The position numbers and the translations under genes are program-made. A stretch of 23,682 nucleotides of DNA, taken from the NCBI GenBank assembly GCA_028565635.1, contig JAOXYB010073722.1, forward strand, positions 1-23,682, given 5' to 3'. Positions 1-8,699 of this stretch are shown in pieces. This DNA is from Phoronis ovalis. Its lineage: Eukaryota > Phoronida > Phoronidae. Below the pieces are notes generated by a model. It was given only the letters and a program-made list of their open reading frames with translations. It had not been told where the DNA came from and did no database searches. Each line of letters opens with the position of its first letter. Position 1 is the first letter of the stretch.

Positions 1-2227
1 GTGCTGTTAGCTATGACGGTGTTCATGATGATTATCTCTGAGAACATGCCTCCGAATTCCGAAGTAGTGCCCCTAATAGGTAAGAAAGATTCACTTCTCC
101 ATAATGTTATAAACATTAAATTTTAATATCAATTGAAAATCAGGACACACGCCTTCTAAAGCTGTTTTTTGTACCAAACAACATCATATCAAGACTTATT
201 TTTAAAAAAGACCCTGGATTTTTTTCACAAAATTTGAAAAATGGCTTATATGAGGAAACAAAAACACATGTCTATATTTATTTTGACAAAACCCACGGCA
301 CATGTAAGTATTTAAAAATATATATACATTTGCATCTTGAAATATGGGAATTTTTAACAACAAAATGTGTTTCGACCTTGTCCTAATTTACTTGCTAAGG
401 TTAGAATGGCGGAAAGTGCATGGCAGGTGGCACTCTAGTCGTTTCTAATGATGCAGGAAATGGCACAGTTCATTATCTTTCGACAATTGAAGGAATCATA
501 AATAATTAGCTATATCTATACCCCAATGGATTTTTCTATATCACTGACAAGTATTTGAAAACTATTTTTGAAGCCAAAAACGCTGTTTATGTCAATTTTG
601 GCTAAACCTTTAATTCCGTATCCCCTGAAGCATAGACACGCATTTTAAATACAACGTGAAAAGACGAACGTTTCTTTATTTTCTCTTTCCTAGGTCAATA
701 TTTTGGCGCAACAATGATGCTACTGACCTTATCGACTTTGATGACAGTTGTGATAATGAACATTCATTCTCGAGGAACCACAGGCACATCAGTACCAGCA
801 TGGTTGAAATCTGCCACAAAAATATTGGCGAAGGTTTTTTGCATGAATTTAGTCTTTGAAGCAAATAAATCACAGGTACAGCACCAGGCCTACCTAACCA
901 GCGTAGACTCGGAACGTCAATCCGCACTCGCGCACCTGTTTCCTACCTTTCGAACCCTTTTTGCGGGTTTCGCGCCGAAATTCCTGCTACTCGAACCGTA
1001 GTTTCCGTAAACTTGCACAAATTGCCAGGAGCTCGTACAGATTTCCGGAGACTCGAACACTTGTCGACCAGAAGGTCCGAGTTCCTGGCAACTTGTGCGA
1101 GTGCAAGGAAACGATGGTTCGAGTAGGAGGAATTTCGGTGCGATACCCGGAAAAGAGTTCGACTGCATGGTAGGAAGCAGGTCCGCGAGTGCGGATTGAC
1201 AGTTCGAGTCTACGCTGGTTAGGTAGGCCTGATCGAGCACTTTGTTTGAAAATATAGTCTACATATAGTTATGAGATATATTGACGGGATTTTACTGAAA
1301 ATGGATTAGTTGGACATTTTGTTGCAGTGTTATTCTATATTTTTTATTAAACATAGCATGTTGCAATGATATATGTTGTATTGCATTTGTTTTGATAACT
1401 GCATGGTGAAATATTTTGGGAGACCATCTCTGTAAAGTAAAACAGCAGTAATGGCGACTGAGCATTCCAAGCAACTTCAGTGTAGTTTCAAAAAAAATCT
1501 AGAGCCTGCTTCGTGTTTTTTTTTTACATGTGTTAACAAATCTCATCTAATAGAGTGATGTGGATCAGGGTAACTAAATTTCAATAAAATCATCATATAA
1601 ACAAAATCTACCATGTACGAGAGCTTCTATTCTTTTCATGCCAAAGGGAACTATCTACAGCAGAGGCTTGGAATGACGGCACGAAAGACACTTTAATATT
1701 GAATTTTATATATATGCTTCATTTTCAAATTAAAATTTCAAGAAACGTGTAGCAATACTTTAAAATATTTTGCCTATCGCTAATTAACACACTATAAATC
1801 TGTATTCCTCACTTGTATTTTAATAAAGGCGTTGCGTTTGAGATGTTGATGCACCGCAAGTGAACTGCTTTGTTTATAATTACAGAATCAAAACAAAAGG
1901 CGTTTTTCGAATGGCATAAAGGAAACACTTCAAAGTTTTAGTTTGAACTCCTTAGAACCGTTATTATGTTCATGTACCTCCAGTGAAAGTCGTCAACAAA
2001 TACGAACTAAGAATTCCTCTGAATACACAGAACAGGTGTTAGGAGAGTTGAGAGGTTTCATTCATGATTTCCGTGAACAGAAGCAGAGTGAAGAGGAAAC
2101 AGAAAAGCGAGGTGCCGAGTGGAGATTCGTGGCACTAGTTGTTGATAGATTATTCTTGATAACGTTTTTGCTGGTAACAATTGTTGCATCAGCAACAATA
2201 TTAACGCAGTCAAAGCCACAAACATAA
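1..2227 (+). CDS. nicotinic acetylcholine receptor subunit, C-terminal part (3 exons; 5' end outside window)
   Basis: One subunit of a pentameric ligand-gated cation channel of the plasma membrane. The coding exons are 1-79, 694-875 and 1886-2227. The first donor splits a Gly codon (phase 1) and the second falls between codons (phase 0); each junction keeps the frame open. Together they encode 200 residues. Exon 1 starts inside pore helix M2 (VLLAMTVFMMIISEN), including the gate leucine (9') and an outer-ring Glu (20'), then the M2-M3 linker MPPNSEVVPLI. Exon 2 holds M3 (ATMMLLTLSTLMTVVIMNIH) and the start of the cytoplasmic loop. Exon 3 holds the loop, a charged amphipathic stretch (FIHDFREQKQSEEETEKR) and M4 (EWRFVALVVDRLFLITFLL), ending nine residues after the helix. 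The cytoplasmic loop is rather short. The ligand-binding domain and M1 lie upstream, so alpha or non-alpha class cannot be read. The family is certain; the subtype is not. Confidence 0.95.
885..1235. mobile_element. foldback / MITE-like element with ~165-bp imperfect terminal inverted repeats
   Basis: The two ends are long inverted copies of each other. The left arm begins CAGGCCTACCTAACCAGCGT; the right arm ends ACGCTGGTTAGGTAGGCCTG at 1231. Matching continues inward for about 165 bases with scattered mismatches, so nearly the whole element is arms. It is much richer in G+C than its surroundings. AGCAC at 880-884 and again at 1236-1240 is a possible 5-bp target-site duplication, although a few right-end bases (1232-1235) have no left partner. 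It has no coding capacity of note, so it would be non-autonomous. It sits in the receptor intron starting nine bases after the 5' splice site at 876. Confidence 0.85.
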
Positions 2228-2238
2228 AAAGAAGCAGG

Positions 2239-2244
2239 AATAAA
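2239..2244 (+). promoter_or_regulatory. possible polyadenylation signal AATAAA of the receptor gene
   Basis: An AATAAA hexamer lies 11 bases after the receptor stop codon. This is unusually close, giving a very short 3' UTR if used; a later unrecognised site is equally possible. Confidence 0.3.
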
Positions 2245-3881
2245 GAGTATTATACCTATGCATGAAGCTACGGCACGATGAACATATTGTTGTAATAATG
2301 TCGTTGTAACTTCGCTTCTGCGCAAAAATGAAAACATATTAATGTGCATTCATACAGGTAATGAACGACTTCCAAAACTAGTTTTTTTAGCAGATTAGCA
2401 GTTATATTCGCAAAAAAACTTGCTTGTTTACATTAAGAGTTAAGATTAATAAGGTAAATTTACCTATGAAACACCCAGAGACACCTAGAAGTTCTGGGTC
2501 CTACACGTTTTAGCTCCTAGAAGCTGCTGAACGGATTTCAAGCTCGGCCGAACGGATATGTAGCATCTATAGCGACTTCTAGAATGCACGTACGTACATA
2601 TATGTTTCTAGCACCTAACTTTTCATATAAGTCACATAAATTAAACTTAATTGTGGAAATGTGAATATTAAGTAGTTTCTCAATCGACCTAAAGCTCGAC
2701 ATAAAGCCTTTCATGCACTTACTCGAAAGCATGTACCGAGTCTGTTCCCCATAATATCTGTTCCCCAGGCCAGTCTGGCAGGCTGGCAAACCTTAAATTT
2801 GTGATACACCTGGCAAAGGGGAACAGGTAATATATAGTTATATTATAAAAAATAATCCTGTGGACTATTTACATTACTGCAATGAATAAAAGAAGTGCAC
2901 AGATCAGTAACTCAATAGCCTAATTCTGAAATATCAATTTTTAAGCCAGTCTTTAGATTATTTTTCAAAATTTAGGTTCTTTAAAAATACTACTGAAGGA
3001 AGCAACTAGGTCTTTGCTTAAGGCTTCTTGTATCGAGGGGTCTCGTGATGGTATTTTTGTAAAAGATGTATAAATAAATCGATCGGGTACGTTGTTTTGT
3101 ATTTTTGACATAAGTGTTTCTCGTTGTTTTATATATATATTGGGTGGAAAAAGTCAGCAGCTAGTCACTTGTGTTTTCCATATGGAGATTATGATTATAT
3201 GTATATAGGTACAGTTGTGAATAAACAAAAGCCAAAAGGAAATCTCTGAAAGTAAAAAGTATTCAAGAAAGGAAGGTAAATATACCACATACTACTTACC
3301 GCCCAGATGTAGCATCGGATGTTATAAAAAACAGAAGTCCAAATCATGCTTTCATTTTTGTTTCATTACGATCGACATTCTTGATGTTCAATTTTCCCGT
3401 GTTAACATCTGTTAACTAACGGACATATGCTGTACCTTTCCGGTTATTTTACGAATTCCATAACGCCTTCAAAAATTAGTGGGAAATTCAATTAAAACCC
3501 AATCTTTGTCAATTTCCGTTTAATGTTAAAGAATTGGTAAACATTCACATCTTAATTTTTAGTGTAATTGATGCAGCAGCAGCACAAAAAGCTTCAAATC
3601 GACCTATGCTCGCAAAACATTTCAATATAAATACAGTCGCGATTAGATTGTACACTTGAATATTCCAGATGATATTTACAATATTAATTTTGCAGTACCA
3701 TCAAGAAATTCTTTAAACACAAGAATATGTAATTTTGATCAAATTTTCTTATAATTAGATACATGTAAAGGTTTCAAAATAAGAATTCTATTTGCAACGA
3801 AATTTAGAGACTTCCAAAAAAAATTTTAAAAATTAAAAAAAATATTAAAATACAATAGGGAAAGCCTAGTAGATTATCCAG
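2245..3881. other. intergenic region, no gene seen
   Basis: AT-rich DNA between the receptor and the convergent LRR gene. The longest open frame (minus strand, 2538-2789) shows no recognisable protein character. The region holds a CTGTTCCCC / GGGGAACAG inverted repeat (2742-2826), an AT dinucleotide run near 3130, and ATTAAA on the minus strand near 3520 that could serve the LRR gene. Confidence 0.6.
2742..2826. repeat. short inverted repeat with a doubled left arm
   Basis: CTGTTCCCC occurs at 2742-2750 and 2758-2766. Its exact complement GGGGAACAG is at 2818-2826. The arms are only 9 bp and the loop is 51 bases or more, so chance is not excluded. Confidence 0.5.
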
Positions 3882-5750
3882 CTAAATCAAACTTAGATAG
3901 TATGGTGCAGCCTCGTCATTAATGTATTCGCTATCACTTTCCTGTTTCTCTTCTCTGATGCTTTTATTAGCATATGGTAATAAGTAAGAGTCTGCAACAA
4001 TGTCATTTGTCTCGGGTATATTTTCATAGCGACAAGTGTCTTGAGTATCTTGAGCTCTGTTGCATTTGTTCCCACAGGTACAACTTGGTAATAGATACGA
4101 GTCTGTAAGGCTTTCGTTTATATTAGGTATGGATTCATATAAATGACTGTCTCGTAAAAAAGTCACATTGCTCGAGACCCCACTACTATAACATTCAGAA
4201 ACTGTGTTCATGGCAACTGATGGAGGATCTCCTCGTGGGTTATCGGGCCTTCTATGTCGACGACTTTTAACTATCATAACTATGATGATAGTAAATATTA
4301 TCAAGACGCCAACTGATGTTAAACCAGCTATAAATAATACTTGTATCTTATTTCCTTTAGATTCCGTTATTTCTATTGTAGTTGTTTTAACTGTAACTGT
4401 TACAAATTCAAATTTTATTACAGTTGTTTTCAACGGCGCTGCTTCGCATGAATCGAACATAATCTTGTTACTGAGGAGTTGCCCTCTGATGGGGCTAAAA
4501 CAATCTATTGACGAAAGCGTATTGTTAATCGAATTTTCTATAATATTCAGATCAAACAGCCATGCCATAGAGCAGTCACAGTGAAATCGATTGTCAGATA
4601 AATCAATGTTTTTCGTGCTCATAATCCATCTCGCGTCTTCAGACAAGGTAGTTATTCTATTAGTCGATATGTCAAGTATACTAAGATTATCCAAACCTTC
4701 AAACATGGCGTCAGTTATTTTCGCTACTTGGTTGTTAACCAAATACAAGTCGAGCACATTTGTTAGCGCAACAAATGCGCCATTTTCGATTGTAACTACG
4801 TAATTGTCAGTCAACCACAGCATCCGAAGGCTGGTCAATCCGTCAAATGTTCCATTTTCTATCACGGATAATTTATTTCTATCAAGATAGAGTTCTTCTA
4901 GTAGAGACAACACTGACAATGCACCTTTTTGAACAGTTTCTATTTTATTTTTTTTTATCCACAGGCGCCGTAAATTTGTCAATCCTGTGAACAATCCGTG
5001 TTCTATCACTTTCATTTTATTATTATCAAAGTCAAGAGTTTCTACTAGGGACAACACTGCAAATGCGCCCTTCTCTACAGTTACTATTTTATTGTTATCT
5101 AAGCGTAGAACGCCCAAATTGACCAGTCCTTCAAACGTTCCATTTTCGATCACGGATAACTTATTATTATTAAGCTTGAGAACTCGTAGTTGAGATAGCA
5201 TCAAAAACGCATCCTTTTCAACCGATGTTATTTCATTATTTTGCAGCAAAAGATTATGTAGATTAGTTAGCCCCTTGAACATTCCACTTTCTATCACGGA
5301 TAATTGATTACCAAGAAGAGAGAGTTTTCTTAGTTGGACCAATTCTACAAACGCGCCATTTTCAACAGTTGTTAAATTGTTGTGAGACAGGTTTAAACGG
5401 CGCAGGTTGGCCAATCCCTCGAACGTACCATTTTTTATCGTAGATATTTTATTGCCATTAAGGCGGAGTTCACGCAGATTTGAGAATATTCTAAAAGCAC
5501 CCAACTGAATTGAACGAACGAATGAACATTCCGTCAAAGAGATCAAATGAGTTCTTTGTTTGTATTCTGCTTTTAAACGCTGTTTCGTGACGATTTCACC
5601 ATCTGGACAGAATCCGTTAGTTACAGAAATGAAGCATACGGCAATTAAACTGACGACGTAAAACCTACAGTGAATCGGAAATAACATATACAAGTTACCG
5701 CGCATTTGTACAATTTTTGGAGCAATCAAAATTGTACATGGCATACACAT
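3882..5750 (-). CDS. single-pass leucine-rich-repeat transmembrane receptor-like protein
   Basis: An uninterrupted 622-codon frame. A hydrophobic signal sequence lies at about residues 30-45, before FCPDG. It is read best from Met16 or Met22, so the first ATG may not be the true start. About 13 repeats of 24 residues (L..L..L.L..N.. pattern) run from about 65 to 390 and alternate between two subtypes. They are closed by an LRRCT cap with cysteines 391, 393, 417 and 435. There is no full four-cysteine LRRNT. A Thr/Val-rich stalk leads to a 23-residue membrane helix (472-494), a KSRRHRR stop-transfer and a 128-residue tail. The tail has tyrosines 538, 552, 575, 589, 609, 617 and 618 but no kinase, TIR or Ig domain. 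LRR ectodomains of this type usually bind proteins in adhesion or recognition. The partner is unknown; orthology to a named family is not claimed. Confidence 0.9.
   Translation of the reverse strand: MCMPCTILIAPKIVQMRGNLYMLFPIHCRFYVVSLIAVCFISVTNGFCPDGEIVTKQRLKAEYKQRTHLISLTECSFVRSIQLGAFRIFSNLRELRLNGNKISTIKNGTFEGLANLRRLNLSHNNLTTVENGAFVELVQLRKLSLLGNQLSVIESGMFKGLTNLHNLLLQNNEITSVEKDAFLMLSQLRVLKLNNNKLSVIENGTFEGLVNLGVLRLDNNKIVTVEKGAFAVLSLVETLDFDNNKMKVIEHGLFTGLTNLRRLWIKKNKIETVQKGALSVLSLLEELYLDRNKLSVIENGTFDGLTSLRMLWLTDNYVVTIENGAFVALTNVLDLYLVNNQVAKITDAMFEGLDNLSILDISTNRITTLSEDARWIMSTKNIDLSDNRFHCDCSMAWLFDLNIIENSINNTLSSIDCFSPIRGQLLSNKIMFDSCEAAPLKTTVIKFEFVTVTVKTTTIEITESKGNKIQVLFIAGLTSVGVLIIFTIIIVMIVKSRRHRRPDNPRGDPPSVAMNTVSECYSSGVSSNVTFLRDSHLYESIPNINESLTDSYLLPSCTCGNKCNRAQDTQDTCRYENIPETNDIVADSYLLPYANKSIREEKQESDSEYINDEAAPYYLSLI
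3965..4142 (-). repeat. duplicated tyrosine module in the LRR protein tail
   Basis: Two copies of Y-E-[SN]-I-P-x9-S-Y-L-L-P, residues 538-555 and 575-592. The two tyrosines in each copy are 14 residues apart, and the copies are 37 residues apart. YENI fits the pYxN type recognised by Grb2-like SH2 domains, and YESI resembles Src-family SH2 targets. That phosphorylation occurs is inference. Confidence 0.75.
4700..5450 (-). repeat. 144-bp tandem units (pairs of leucine-rich repeats)
   Basis: At DNA level similar blocks recur about every 144 bases. The variants of tccattttctatcacggata lie near 4850, 4995, 5145, 5290 and 5425. A second series based on cttttcaacagttgttattt interleaves with it. 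Each unit encodes two 24-residue repeats of alternating type: one ends VIENGTFEG-like, the next TVEKGAFxx-like. Confidence 0.75.
5707..5738 (-). promoter_or_regulatory. perfect hairpin at the 5' end of the LRR gene
   Basis: TGTACAATTTT (5707-5717) and AAAATTGTACA (5728-5738) are exact 11-bp arms around a 10-base loop. In the minus-strand transcript it lies between the first ATG (5750) and Met16 (5703-5705), ending one base before the latter. It could be leader structure if translation starts at Met16 or Met22. A regulatory role is inference. Confidence 0.5.
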
Positions 5751-5948
5751 TAAGTCAGTTAATGATCAGAGTTTTTCTTTCGTTTCTAGTGCTTAATAAA
5801 TTTAATTCAGTAATAAAATAGCAGCTTTAACCAGAACAATTATAACAAAACTTGCCCTCGTGTCTCAATAAATTTTACATTAAAGCATGAATATTATGGT
5901 TCAATTGTGAGTAGTGGTGGGCAGAAATAAATACATTGAAAAACTTAC

Positions 5949-6061
5949 CACTGCTTTTTACTCCACGGTTGATGCAGAATTTTCTGTATTTGAGAACGAA
6001 ACAGGTGATGGCATATTTCGGAATGTCGATGTTCTTCAATGAGATGTCGTTGCAGGATCAT
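5949..6061 (-). other. candidate exon, product not recognised
   Basis: The minus strand has a good acceptor (TCTACTTTGCAG just before 6061) and a consensus donor (GTG|GTAAGT at 5949/5948), bounding 113 bases of higher GC than the flanks. The frame starting ATGATCCTG is open throughout and gives 37 residues rich in His and Gln. It lies 199 bases upstream of the LRR reading frame, so it could be a leader exon of that gene. No convincing acceptor between 5949 and 5750 was settled on. Two plus-strand frames are also largely open, so strand and coding status are uncertain. Confidence 0.35.
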
Positions 6062-6149
6062 CTGCAAAGTAGAATACATTATATACATTTAATAAAGGAC
6101 GATTGACAGTAAAGAAGCATATCACGTCTAGATATCACAGATATAATAA

Positions 6150-6470
6150 TAATAGGCATCCTTCAGTCTCGAAAGACTATGGAGTTGCGCTCTAGCGAAG
6201 CTGGAGTGACCTCTCCAGAGCGCAAAGCCTGGGTAAGTAAGTATGGAGTCGCTGGAATGATCCATTGGTAAGGCAAGCGCCGATACAAATGGTTCCAGTG
6301 CCGTCGCAGGAGTTGCCAGAACGTTGCTGTATACAGCCTCAGACTGCCTTGGGGACTCCGACTCCGGATTTTTCCTCAGGGTTGACTCCCGAAGCCTTTC
6401 CTATGAGTGGGTATGGCCGCAAGGCAGCGGAGGTTTGAAATCAGAGTTTTCCTTCTCAGATATGATGATA
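6150..6470. repeat. dispersed SINE-like repeat with hairpins
   Basis: The block has much higher GC than its flanks and abrupt edges. It begins near AGGCATCCTTCAGTCTCGAA and ends near GAAATCAGAGTTTTCCTTCT. It contains a stem AGTCT-CGAA-AGACT (6165-6178) and a longer stem with TTGCGCTCT (6185-6193) pairing AGAGCGCAA (6217-6225). It strongly resembles, from memory, a repeat dispersed in many invertebrate genomes (GAGTGGGTATGGCCGCAAGG segment). I cannot name the family with certainty. No long reading frame is present, so it would be non-autonomous. Confidence 0.6.
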
Positions 6471-8157
6471 TAATTAGTACACAATTAATTTCCCCATCCA
6501 CTTCAATGGTAATAAATGTTTTTATAATAACTTGCCTGACGTTCTGATCAATTTTTTTGCAGTTACAAATCAAGATAATTATGTCTCTGGCCTACAATTA
6601 TTTGTTCATACTGGCATGGCCAATAAACTTTTTTCATATAGGTTGGTCACTTGGTGAACATTTCCCCAGCACTTCGCAACATTCCCTTCAACTAAAGAAT
6701 CCCATCATTTTTTGATAAAAAGGAATTCTCAAAATCTGATTTCCGTAATTTTAAGCAAAATTACATCATTTTTTAAGTAAAAGTGATCAAAACTAAAGAA
6801 GAAGGGAGGAAAAAGAAGAAAAAAATTCACATTAATACACTGAGCCCTATTGTCGAGGGTATCACGACTTAGAAATGGTGCAGTTACACCCGATAAAGTA
6901 GGAATTAGTGATTTTGAGTATGTGCACATTTTATAAGTTTAAGCGTGGATGTATTGATGCCTGTATCTGCCTATGCGACTGTAACACTGTATAACTTTCA
7001 AGCAGGTCGTGGGGATTGTGGAAAGTTCATTTAAGGTTGGTCAAAAAATTATCTACGTTGACCATTTCTACCATTGCTGAGGACCGTGAGCGGAACCGAA
7101 CTGAAATGGCAATCTGGTAGTCATTTTAAGTGTCTTAGGTACAAGTAGAAGTTTGATTTCACCAATTGATAAGTGTATTAAATACGTTAATATTTACTTA
7201 CCATTTAATATCCTTACTTCTGTAGTACCTAAGTATTTTTAAAACCTGGTGCTCCGGTAGAAGGTAGGTAGAATATCACAGAGCATAGAGCAGCGGCAAC
7301 AGTGGGAACTTTTGCATGATATTTTAATGAAATCTCTAATGTATCTGAATAAAAAGTGAAAACAGATTATTTTTGTTTCTATTTTCAGTATATTAAAAAA
7401 GTTTAATTAATTGAGGTACAGATACACAGCTAGGTAGCTTTCTTGATATTTGCAATATATTAGCGGTTATCTTCGGCCTATTCTCCCACCTGAGATCTCT
7501 GTTATACAGTTTTTGATAGCACCGTTACATTATAAAGTCTCCATAACAAGAACACATTTAGCAGTTCTTTTTTCGGCACTCATTGTGGATCTGCCCATTA
7601 TAGCAGCTAGTCAAAACGTTTCATTTACGTGAATGCGCGGCCATGATCTTCATCATTATTCATTCTGCACATCAAACGCAATGTTACAATGAAGGTTGTA
7701 CTGACAAACAAAGTGTTAATAGTACCACGCCGTTTTTCTTCAATCAGTTAAAGTATTCCGATAAAAAACGATAACTGCATGACGACATTTTGCAAAATTC
7801 ATGTAAATTCAAGAGTTACGCCGCAAAAAATGACCTTAGATCCACTAAAGGAGAATAATGTTAAAACAAAATAATATAAGTCTGTTGTCCTGGTGCGTGA
7901 TGGTTGACGCAACCAATAACTTTTAACTATTAGATCTAATGTCAGACCGACTATTAGATTAATTTGACTTTACATCCAGTAATTATAAATAGTAATTAAT
8001 ATAATGGGCAAATCGACGAATCAGGAAATTGTTAAGCACATTCAGTTAATTTATCCACATTAATATAAAATAGCTGTATAACATCTAAGCCCGTGGCATT
8101 TAGCCAAGTTTAAAACGTGCTAGGGGAATCTATACATTTTTAATTTGATAACTTTCT
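6471..8157. other. intergenic region, no gene supported
   Basis: AT-rich sequence. The short frame at 7450-7632 lacks an ATG start and resembles no family I know. No RNA gene or terminal repeats were found. Confidence 0.5.
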
Positions 8158-8159
8158 GT

Positions 8160-8201
8160 GACAAATTCAAAGGATGACATGACAAATTCAAAGCATGGCA
8201 T
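8160..8201 (+). repeat. 21-bp tandem duplication
   Basis: Two copies, gacaaattcaaaggatgaca(t) at 8160-8180 and gacaaattcaaagcatggca(t) at 8181-8201, differing at two positions. The unit length is a multiple of three and encodes a repeated M-T-N-S-K heptad at the start of the following reading frame. Confidence 0.85.
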
Positions 8202-8373
8202 GACATGGCATTTTCTTGTAACATTTTATTTGCAGTTTTGTAGCTTACTTGTAGTTTATTCATTTAAAGATCACTATAAAATCGGGCATCATACATGTCA
8301 AGATATCGACGTGTATAGACGTGTACTTTCATGTCATAAAATGCAAGCAGAATCTTTCTGTGACTCACGGTAA
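8179..8373 (+). CDS. candidate small secreted Cys-containing peptide, possibly first exon or broken gene
   Basis: ATGs at 8179 and 8200 are in frame. From 8200 the protein begins with a signal-peptide-like stretch (FLVTFYLQFCSLLVVYS). It is followed by a short segment with cysteines spaced C-x10-C-x8-C, ending FCDSR before TAA. The stop overlaps a donor-like CACG|GTAAAA, so the frame may instead splice onward; no downstream exon could be fixed. Overlapping frames in the other two phases follow at once (8321-8539, containing RKRIKR then CC, and 8406-8690). That pattern would also fit a frameshifted gene. No family is recognised, and chance in AT-rich DNA is a real alternative. Confidence 0.3.
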   Translation: MTNSKHGMTWHFLVTFYLQFCSLLVVYSFKDHYKIGHHTCQDIDVYRRVLSCHKMQAESFCDSR

Positions 8374-8405
8374 AAATCCTCGCGATATTTGGGAGATTTA
8401 CAAAT

Positions 8406-8690
8406 ATGTTAACGATTCTCGGAAACGTATTAAACGAGTACACTATAAAAACAATAAGCTTTGCTGTAAAACTGAAAACAACATTGGTTTTAAACTCATG
8501 CTACTTGCTTGTATTCTATGTCGTGAAACCGCAAGTTAATTCAAACATTATTCATACTATAAAGCCTTTTTTATTTATAGTGTCTCCAATAAAAACGGGA
8601 ATTATGAGAAACAAAGGACGAAAATATAGTAGAAAGATATTTAATGAGATTTATATAAAAGCTATAAAAAATAGGAAATGCCTATTGTAA
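8406..8690 (+). CDS. weak candidate ORF, 94 residues
   Basis: The frame opens at an ATG and codes for a hydrophobic stretch (CYLLVFYVV) and then a Lys/Arg/Ile-rich end. Its composition is what AT-rich DNA gives by chance, and it has no recognisable motif. It is listed because it is one of three staggered frames here and resembles in style the short orphan frames at 14-15 kb. Confidence 0.15.
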   Translation: MLTILGNVLNEYTIKTISFAVKLKTTLVLNSCYLLVFYVVKPQVNSNIIHTIKPFLFIVSPIKTGIMRNKGRKYSRKIFNEIYIKAIKNRKCLL

Positions 8691-8699
8691 TGGCACAAA

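Noticed and set aside
1119-1131. GGTTCGAGT as a tRNA B-box
   Set aside because: No cloverleaf or A-box at the right distance; it lies in the arm of the foldback element.
917-1240. Open frames on both strands inside the foldback element (also 961-1173)
   Set aside because: They mirror each other because the arms are inverted copies; higher GC reduces stops. No protein character was seen.
2062-2349. Minus-strand frame opposite receptor exon 3
   Set aside because: Shadow of the certain receptor coding exon on the plus strand.
2538-2789. Minus-strand 83-codon frame
   Set aside because: No recognisable motif, no clear splice context, and it overlaps a short inverted repeat; probably chance.
4204-4584. 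Plus-strand 126-codon frame within the LRR gene
   Set aside because: Antisense shadow of the long LRR reading frame, which shows clear repeats and domain order.
6376-6573. Minus-strand frame overlapping the dispersed repeat
   Set aside because: Partly repeat sequence and partly AT-rich flank; no protein features.
7450-7632. Plus-strand 60-codon hydrophobic frame, suspected transposon relic
   Set aside because: It starts without ATG, and no transposase motif could be matched on either strand.
8321-8539. Insulin-like peptide reading of the frame with RKRIKR and a CC pair
   Set aside because: The cysteine spacing after CC does not fit the insulin A-chain pattern, and the frame is out of phase with the signal-peptide frame.
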